Assembly (NCBI GenBank): GCA_007279775.1
Contig: QYPD01000012.1
Span: 1-17,958 of the forward strand
Source: Spirochaetia bacterium
Lineage (GTDB): Bacteria > Patescibacteriota > Minisyncoccia > UBA6257 > UBA9933
Length of the DNA: 17,958 nucleotides
Reading direction: 5' to 3'
Part shown: in pieces, positions 13,301 to 17,958 of the stretch
Position numbering within the stretch: position 1 is the first letter of the stretch
Layout: each line of letters opens with the position of its first letter
Notes under the pieces: model-generated
Database searches by the model: none
Seen by the model: the letters and a program-made list of their open reading frames with translations, nothing else
Told to the model about the DNA's origin: nothing
Translations under genes and position numbers: made by a program

Positions 13301-13975
13301 CACTGCTTCTTTTTTCAAATCGATGCCTTCCAAGATTTTTCTCACCGCTTCGGCTCCGCTGCCCGCTTCAAAAACGCTGCCGAATCTTTTCGCCAAATTA
13401 AAGTATTCCGTTTCGTTTAAAATTTTTCCGGGCTTGAGTGAAAGAATAATATCCCTTACATCCGAGGCCGCGCTTTCAAGGTCGTCTTTCCCATCTTTTG
13501 ACGAACCTTTCTTTTTTGAACGCAATTCACGCTCAAGTTCTTCAAGAGCCGATTTTTTATTTTCCTCATTCACCTTGGTAACGATATAAGCCGCGTAATA
13601 AATAACTTTTTCCAATTTCTGAAGAGGCGCGTTTAAAAACAAACCGATTTTTGAAGGAATTGTCCTTAAAAACCAGATGTGCGCCACGGGAGTCGCCAAT
13701 TTAATATGACCCATCCTTTCACGCCTTACCGAAGCGCGGGTAACTTCAACTCCGCAGCGGTCGCAAACAATGTCCTTGTAGCGGACTCTTTTATATTTTC
13801 CGCAGTAACATTCAAAATCTTTTGTCGGTCCAAAAATCCTCTCGGAAAATAATCCGTCTTTTTCCGGGCGCTGGCTTCGGTAATTAATGGTTTCCGCTTT
13901 TAAAACTTCTCCGTGAGACCACGAAAGAATTTCTTCAGGCGAAGCTATTTTGATTTTTAAAGCGTTAATTTCCAT
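10382..13975 (-). CDS. rpoC: DNA-directed RNA polymerase subunit beta'
   Basis: Beta' provides the catalytic aspartates of RNA polymerase. The 1197 residues contain the N-terminal zinc site (C56, C58, C71, C74), the rudder and switch region with [20 protein letters not shown] (361-380), the active site [12 protein letters not shown] with D488, D490 and D492, the bridge/trigger region around [20 protein letters not shown] (775-794), the second zinc site (C818, C889, C896, C899), and [20 protein letters not shown] (920-939). The length fits a compact beta' without large lineage insertions. It starts 11 nt after the rpoB stop, so the two are cotranscribed. No terminator with a U-tract is visible after it, so readthrough into rpsF is possible. 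Confidence 0.99.
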   Translation of the reverse strand: [1197 protein letters not shown]

Positions 13976-13986
13976 ATTTATAATTT

Positions 13987-16900
13987 TTATTCTTCTTCAT
14001 TTTCATCTCTTCTGGAACTTCTCAATGGCGTTCCTTCTCCCATAACCGTTTCCACTCCCAAGCCCAAAGCTTTTATTTCGCTGACTAAAACATTGAAAGC
14101 CGAAGGTGTGCTGGGGTTTTTAATTTTTTCTCCCCTGATGATTGATTCGAATGCCGCGCCGCGTCCGAAAATATCATCTGATTTTATCGTCAGCATTTCC
14201 TGTAGCGTGTGCGCCGCGCCATAACCTTCAAGAGCCCACACTTCCATTTCTCCGAATCGCTGGCCTCCGAACTGGGCCTTTCCGCCAAGCGGCTGCTGAG
14301 TAATCAATGAGTACGGCCCGGTTGAGCGCATGTGAATTTTATCTTCAACCAAGTGATTGAGTTTTAACATATAAATATATCCCACGGTAATCGGCCTCGG
14401 GAAAGGCTTGCCTGTTCTACCGTCATAAGCCGTCATTTTTCCGGTTTCCGGCAATCCGGCCTTTTTAAGTTCTTCTTTTATTTGCTCTTCTGTAGCGCCC
14501 ACGAAAACCGGAGTAATCGCGCGATAGCCGAGTTTTTTAGCGGCCATGCCCAAATGTGTTTCTAAAACCTGTCCCAAGTTCATACGTGAAGCGATACCGA
14601 GCGGATTTAAAATAATATCAACCGGCGTTCCGTCTTCAAGATACGGCATGTCTTCAACCGGACGAACCTGCGAAATAACGCCTTTGTTTCCGTGGCGTCC
14701 GGCGAGCTTGTCTCCAGCGCGCACTTTTCTTAACTGGGCAATATCTATTTGAATTCTCTTAATGACTCCGGGTTCCAATTTATCTCCATGGTCGCGCGAG
14801 AAAATTTTTATTCCTACAATTCTTCCCGATTTGCCGTGCGGCAAAACCAAAGAAGTGTCGCGGACATCAGCGACTTTTTCGCCGAAAACCGCGCGCAAAA
14901 GTTTTTCTTCGGAAGTCATTTCCACTTCTCCTTTGGGCGAAATTTTTCCAACCAAAATATCTCCTGCTCCCACTTCGGCGCCGATTCGGATAATTCCTTC
15001 TTCGTCCAAATTCTTAAGTCTTTCTTCCGGCACGTTCGGAATATCGGGAGTCGTTATTTCCGGACCGAGTTTGGTGTCGCGAATATCGCAGTAAAAGTCT
15101 TCTATATATATGGAGCTGAAAATATCGTTCTCGCGCACTCTTTCGGAAAGTACAATGGCATCTTCAAAGTTCGCGCCTTCCCACGGAGTAAAGGCTACCA
15201 AAAGGTTCTGGCCCAAAGCCAAAACTCCATTTTCCGAAGAAGCGCAGTCCGCCAAAATATCTCCCTTTTTTACTTTCGCGCCTTTTTTCACCAAAGGCCT
15301 TTCTGAAATCGAAGTGTAATAGTTTGAGCGCTGGAATTTATGAACGATGTAATTTTTTTTCTTGCCGTTATTTTCTTCAATAGTTATTCCGCGACCGTCA
15401 ACTTCAACAACCACGCCGTCGGCTTCGGCAATAATGAGCCTGCCGGAATCAAAAACCGCTTTTTCTTCTATACCCGTTGAAACCAAGGGCGCCTGCGGCC
15501 GTATCGGCGGAACCGCTTGCCTCTGCATATTTGAACCCATCAACGCCCTGTTGGCGTCATCGTGTTCCAAAAAAGGAATAAGCGAAGGGGCCACAGCCAT
15601 AATTTGATTGTATGAAACGTCTATGTATTCAACTTCTTCCTTTTTAACGACTATCGGCTGGCTCTTGAACCGCGCGCCCACCGTTTCCTCCGCTATCCTT
15701 CCATTATTATTCAATTTGGTGCTCCCTTGGGCGATTTTGTATTTTTCTTCTTCCAAGGCGTTCATCCAAACGATTTCCGTTCCAATTTTTCCGTTTTTCA
15801 CTGGAAAATAAGGAGTTTCTAAAAAACCGTATTCGTTCAAGCGGGAATAATTGGCCAAGTGGCTGATAAGTCCAATGTTTTGCCCTTCCGGAGTTTCAAT
15901 CGGGCAGATTCTTCCATAGTAAGAGCTGTGTACGTCGCGAACTTCAAAGCCGGCACGTTCTCTTGTCAAACCGCCTGGGCCCATAGCCGAAAGCCTACGC
16001 TTGTGCTCAAGCTCTGAAAGCGGATTCACCTGGTCCATGAATTGTGAAAGTTGTGAAGAAGAGAAAAATTCTTTTACCACCGCGACCAGTGGCCTGGCGT
16101 TTATCAGTTGAAGCGGAGTTAAATCTCCTTCTTCAAGGGTGGACATTCTGTCTTGGATTATTCTGCGGAGTCTGGCGAAACCGACATAAAGCCGGCTTTG
16201 CAAGAGTTCGCCCACCGCGCGAATTCTGCGGTTTCCTAAGTGGTCGATGTCGTCGAGTTCTGCCGACGGAGTGTTGTTAAGTTTGATTATTTCTTTAACC
16301 GCCAAAATCAAATCTTCAAGATTAAGCAATTGAGAATCTTTATTCTCCAATCCCAAACGCTGATTGATTTTAAACCTGCCCACCGGCGAAAGGCTGTAAC
16401 GATCTATTCTTTCGAACATCGCATCCACCAAACTCTTGGCGTTTTCCGGAGTCGCCAAATCGCCCGGGCGAAGCCGTTTATAAATTTCGCTGTAAGCCTC
16501 CAAAGAAGTTTTTGAATAATCTTTTTTAAGAGTTATTTCTATTGATTTCAGCTCGTCGGGAATGTCGCTGAATTCTTTTATTATTTCTTCGTTATCGGTA
16601 AGGCCGAAAATTTTAAGAAGGGCGGTAACCGGCGCTTTGCGGTGCCTGTCTATTTTTACGCCGATGAAGCCGTCGGACTCCGTGCTGAATTCAAGCCAAG
16701 CTCCACGATTTGGAATTATTTTCCCGCCGAAAAGTTTACGGTTTTTAAAAATGTCCGCCGTAAAGAAAACCCCCGAAGATCGGATAAGCTGCGAAACAAC
16801 AACTCTCTCTACTCCGTTAATTATGAAAGTCCCGCGCTTGGTCATAATCGGGAAATCGCCAAGATAAACTTCCTGCTCACGCACGTCTGATTTGTCGTTT

Positions 16901-17181
16901 TTATTAACTAATTTCACCTTCGCTCTCAAGGCCGCCTCGTAAGAAAGGCCCTTATATTGCGCGGTTTCTTCGTCATACTTCGGCTCGTCAAAAAAGTAGT
17001 TGTAAAAATAAAGCTCCAACTCTTTTCCGGAATAATCTCGAATTGGAGAGATTTCATCGAAAAGTTCCTTGAGACCTTTTTTCACGAACCAATTCCATGA
17101 AGCTATTTGAATTTCAGCCAAGAACTGTTGCTCAATGAACGGAGCCGGATGAGACGAAAAATTTTTAGTCGGCATCTTCAT
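13987..17181 (-). CDS. rpoB: DNA-directed RNA polymerase subunit beta
   Basis: Beta forms one jaw of RNA polymerase and the rifampicin pocket. At 1064 residues it is compact compared with E. coli (1342), lacking the large lineage inserts. Recognisable blocks are GTFIINGVERVVVSQLIRS (117-135), the rifampicin region SSQLSQFMDQ (375-384) followed by HKRRLSAMGPGGLTRERAGF (393-412), YGRICPIETPEGQNIGLI (422-439), GDKLAGRHGNKGVISQ and GGKAQFGGQRFGEMEVWALE. Residues equal to E. coli D516, H526 and S531 are D383, H393 and S398, the sensitive state. Two ATG codons lie at the start (residues 1 and 3). The usual rplKAJL genes are not upstream; mltG is. A family A repeat ends 9 nt before the start codon. 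Confidence 0.99.
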   Translation of the reverse strand: MKMPTKNFSSHPAPFIEQQFLAEIQIASWNWFVKKGLKELFDEISPIRDYSGKELELYFYNYFFDEPKYDEETAQYKGLSYEAALRAKVKLVNKNDKSDVREQEVYLGDFPIMTKRGTFIINGVERVVVSQLIRSSGVFFTADIFKNRKLFGGKIIPNRGAWLEFSTESDGFIGVKIDRHRKAPVTALLKIFGLTDNEEIIKEFSDIPDELKSIEITLKKDYSKTSLEAYSEIYKRLRPGDLATPENAKSLVDAMFERIDRYSLSPVGRFKINQRLGLENKDSQLLNLEDLILAVKEIIKLNNTPSAELDDIDHLGNRRIRAVGELLQSRLYVGFARLRRIIQDRMSTLEEGDLTPLQLINARPLVAVVKEFFSSSQLSQFMDQVNPLSELEHKRRLSAMGPGGLTRERAGFEVRDVHSSYYGRICPIETPEGQNIGLISHLANYSRLNEYGFLETPYFPVKNGKIGTEIVWMNALEEEKYKIAQGSTKLNNNGRIAEETVGARFKSQPIVVKKEEVEYIDVSYNQIMAVAPSLIPFLEHDDANRALMGSNMQRQAVPPIRPQAPLVSTGIEEKAVFDSGRLIIAEADGVVVEVDGRGITIEENNGKKKNYIVHKFQRSNYYTSISERPLVKKGAKVKKGDILADCASSENGVLALGQNLLVAFTPWEGANFEDAIVLSERVRENDIFSSIYIEDFYCDIRDTKLGPEITTPDIPNVPEERLKNLDEEGIIRIGAEVGAGDILVGKISPKGEVEMTSEEKLLRAVFGEKVADVRDTSLVLPHGKSGRIVGIKIFSRDHGDKLEPGVIKRIQIDIAQLRKVRAGDKLAGRHGNKGVISQVRPVEDMPYLEDGTPVDIILNPLGIASRMNLGQVLETHLGMAAKKLGYRAITPVFVGATEEQIKEELKKAGLPETGKMTAYDGRTGKPFPRPITVGYIYMLKLNHLVEDKIHMRSTGPYSLITQQPLGGKAQFGGQRFGEMEVWALEGYGAAHTLQEMLTIKSDDIFGRGAAFESIIRGEKIKNPSTPSAFNVLVSEIKALGLGVETVMGEGTPLRSSRRDENEEE

Positions 17182-17188
17182 AAATAAT

Positions 17189-17216
17189 ATAATCCTAATC
17201 TACGAATCCATCCGAA
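17189..17216 (-). promoter_or_regulatory. Promoter-like boxes in repeat copy 3, upstream of rpoB
   Basis: TTCGGA (17216-17211) and ATTATA/TATATT (17193-17186) align with the boxes found upstream of rpmI and rplT. The AT-rich box ends 4-6 nt before the rpoB ATG at 17181. Since a terminator closes mltG at 17302-17346, rpoB needs its own promoter in this gap, and this is the best placed candidate, though a weak one. Confidence 0.32.
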
Positions 17217-17295
17217 TCTACGAAAGTATCCGAAAGACGTTTTTGTGCGTTTTTCGGATTTGTTCGGACTTATTTGGATGTATAATTTTCGGATT
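17191..17295 (-). repeat. Family A palindromic repeat, copy 3 (mltG-rpoB gap)
   Basis: On the plus strand the left half repeats AATCTACGAA and ATCCG words with a period of 18 (17196-17231). The right half (about 17252-17295) contains the complementary CGGAT/GGATG words. Read on the coding strand it ends GTAGATTAGGATTATATT just before the rpoB ATG, matching the ends of copies 1 and 2 before rpmI and rplT. Confidence 0.8.
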
Positions 17296-17301
17296 GCTTT
17301 T

Positions 17302-17346
17302 AAAAACAAAATTTCCCGCTTGCGCTAAAATTAAAACGGGATTTTG
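17302..17346 (-). terminator. Intrinsic terminator of mltG
   Basis: On the minus strand CAAAAT-CCCG (17346 downwards) pairs with CGGG-AA-ATTTTG (to 17307), with two bulged A and a long loop, followed by five U (17306-17302). It begins 5 nt after the mltG stop codon. The long loop makes it a moderate terminator. Confidence 0.65.
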
Positions 17347-17351
17347 CCTAA

Positions 17352-17958
17352 TCACATATTCAGATATTTTGCCCTATTTTCATTATGTTCATCCAACGTT
17401 TCACTGAAAATAGTTTCTTTTGTTTTGGGGTCTGAAAGATAATACCAGTAACTTGATTTTACCGGACTTAAAGCGGCTTTAATCGCGTCGAGTGAAGGGT
17501 TTGAAATCGGCCCCGGCGGCAAACCCTGTCGCGTGTAAACGTTATATGCTGAATCTTTTTTATAATCGTCTTTATTAAGCGGTGGGCAGTTTAAAAATCT
17601 CCCGCCGCAATCTTTATAAACTAAAACGGCATCAACTTGTAGAGGCATTCCGACAGATAATCTCTTGTTTAAAATTCCCGCAGCCAAACGCCGCTCGGAA
17701 CTGTCCGGCACTTCTTTTTCCAAGATTGAAGCCAAATTGATTATTTTCAAAACATTACCTTGTTTCGTAAAAAAAAGCAAGCCCCCGGCGCTTATAACCT
17801 TTTTGTAAAAATTATCAAGGAATGTTCTTGCCACCGAATCGGCATCCGTGCCCGGAAAAAAATTATAAGTATCGGGCATTAGAAATCCTTCAAGCGGCCC
17901 GCCGATAGTATTGTTTGTTTCTGCCGGAAGCCACGGATAATCTTTTCTTAAATTATTA
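17352..17958 (-). CDS. mltG: Endolytic murein transglycosylase MltG (YceG-like), C-terminal part
   Basis: MltG cuts nascent glycan strands in the cytoplasmic membrane and helps set their length. The visible 201 residues are the C-terminal catalytic domain; the frame is open to the window edge, so the N-terminus with its membrane helix lies outside. The catalytic Glu is in the motif LEGFLMPDTY (visible residue 23). Further family blocks are LASILEKEV, RLAAGILNKRLSVGMPLQVD, YNVYTRQGLPPGPISNPSLD, and the end IFSETLDEHNENRAKYL. A stretch with two Cys (DCGGRFLNCPPLNKDDYKKD) sits in the loop before YNVY. The stop codon is TGA, showing that TGA is not reassigned here. A terminator follows, separating it from rpoB. 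Confidence 0.95.
   Translation of the reverse strand, partial: NNLRKDYPWLPAETNNTIGGPLEGFLMPDTYNFFPGTDADSVARTFLDNFYKKVISAGGLLFFTKQGNVLKIINLASILEKEVPDSSERRLAAGILNKRLSVGMPLQVDAVLVYKDCGGRFLNCPPLNKDDYKKDSAYNVYTRQGLPPGPISNPSLDAIKAALSPVKSSYWYYLSDPKTKETIFSETLDEHNENRAKYLNM

Noticed and set aside
14749..15306. Long open frame of 185 codons on the plus strand, antisense to rpoB
   Set aside because: It is the mirror of a highly conserved coding sequence, has no recognisable family pattern, and lies wholly inside rpoB. Similar antisense frames over infC, clpC, rpoC and polX were left out for the same reason.
15970..16060. Rifampicin-resistance change in RpoB (Val at the position of E. coli N518)
   Set aside because: That position varies among natural polymerases (Thr in Thermus aquaticus), and the residues most tied to resistance are in the sensitive state.
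17352..17354. Reassigned TGA (glycine) code as in some Patescibacteria
   Set aside because: mltG ends at TGA exactly at the family C-terminus, and no conserved glycine elsewhere is encoded by TGA.

Overview
The window looks like a piece of a small, AT-rich bacterial genome of the Candidate Phyla Radiation (Patescibacteria, most likely the Parcubacteria side). This is inferred from compact RNA polymerase subunits, a half-length MFS protein, a ClpC-like ATPase with N-terminal membrane helices, an almost complete lack of Shine-Dalgarno sequences, and short palindromic low-complexity repeats in most gaps. The standard genetic code fits: TAA, TAG and TGA all end genes. No mobile element, CRISPR array, tRNA or rRNA was seen.

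Plus strand, 1-2311: after the 5' end of a divergent gene (probably argS) come smpB, the tmRNA gene ssrA, infC, rpmI and rplT. This is a translation and ribosome-rescue cluster closed by a strong bidirectional terminator. The tmRNA tag can be read (ANRNVAPVFAFA), and infC starts 23 nt after the mature tmRNA end with no terminator between.

Minus strand, read from the right: mltG (5' truncated by the window edge) ends at a terminator. Next come rpoB and rpoC (11 nt apart), then rpsF-ssb-rpsR and recA, ending at a terminator that overlaps the recA stop codon. A near-consensus promoter then starts a second unit: a small membrane protein, the membrane-anchored ClpC-like ATPase, a six-helix MFS half-protein and DNA polymerase X with its PHP domain, ending at the shared terminator with rplT.

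The most unusual signals are these. (1) Palindromic repeat families fill almost the whole gap between genes that are normally tightly packed. Three copies of one family lie in the same orientation just upstream of the start codons of rpmI, rplT and rpoB, with promoter-like boxes placed to give leaderless mRNAs. Two copies of a second family lie before recA and ssb. (2) Two short repeat elements sit in frame inside polX: a 33-nt palindrome encoding 11 extra residues, comparable to Rickettsia palindromic elements, and a five-unit heptamer array. A heptamer array of the same layout lies directly before smpB. (3) The ClpC-like protein has a degenerate first ATPase ring, lacks the aromatic pore-loop residues in both rings and lacks a visible ClpP-docking tripeptide, so it is unlikely to be an ordinary Clp unfoldase. 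(4) The tmRNA T-loop appears one base short and its tag ends in AFA rather than LAA.
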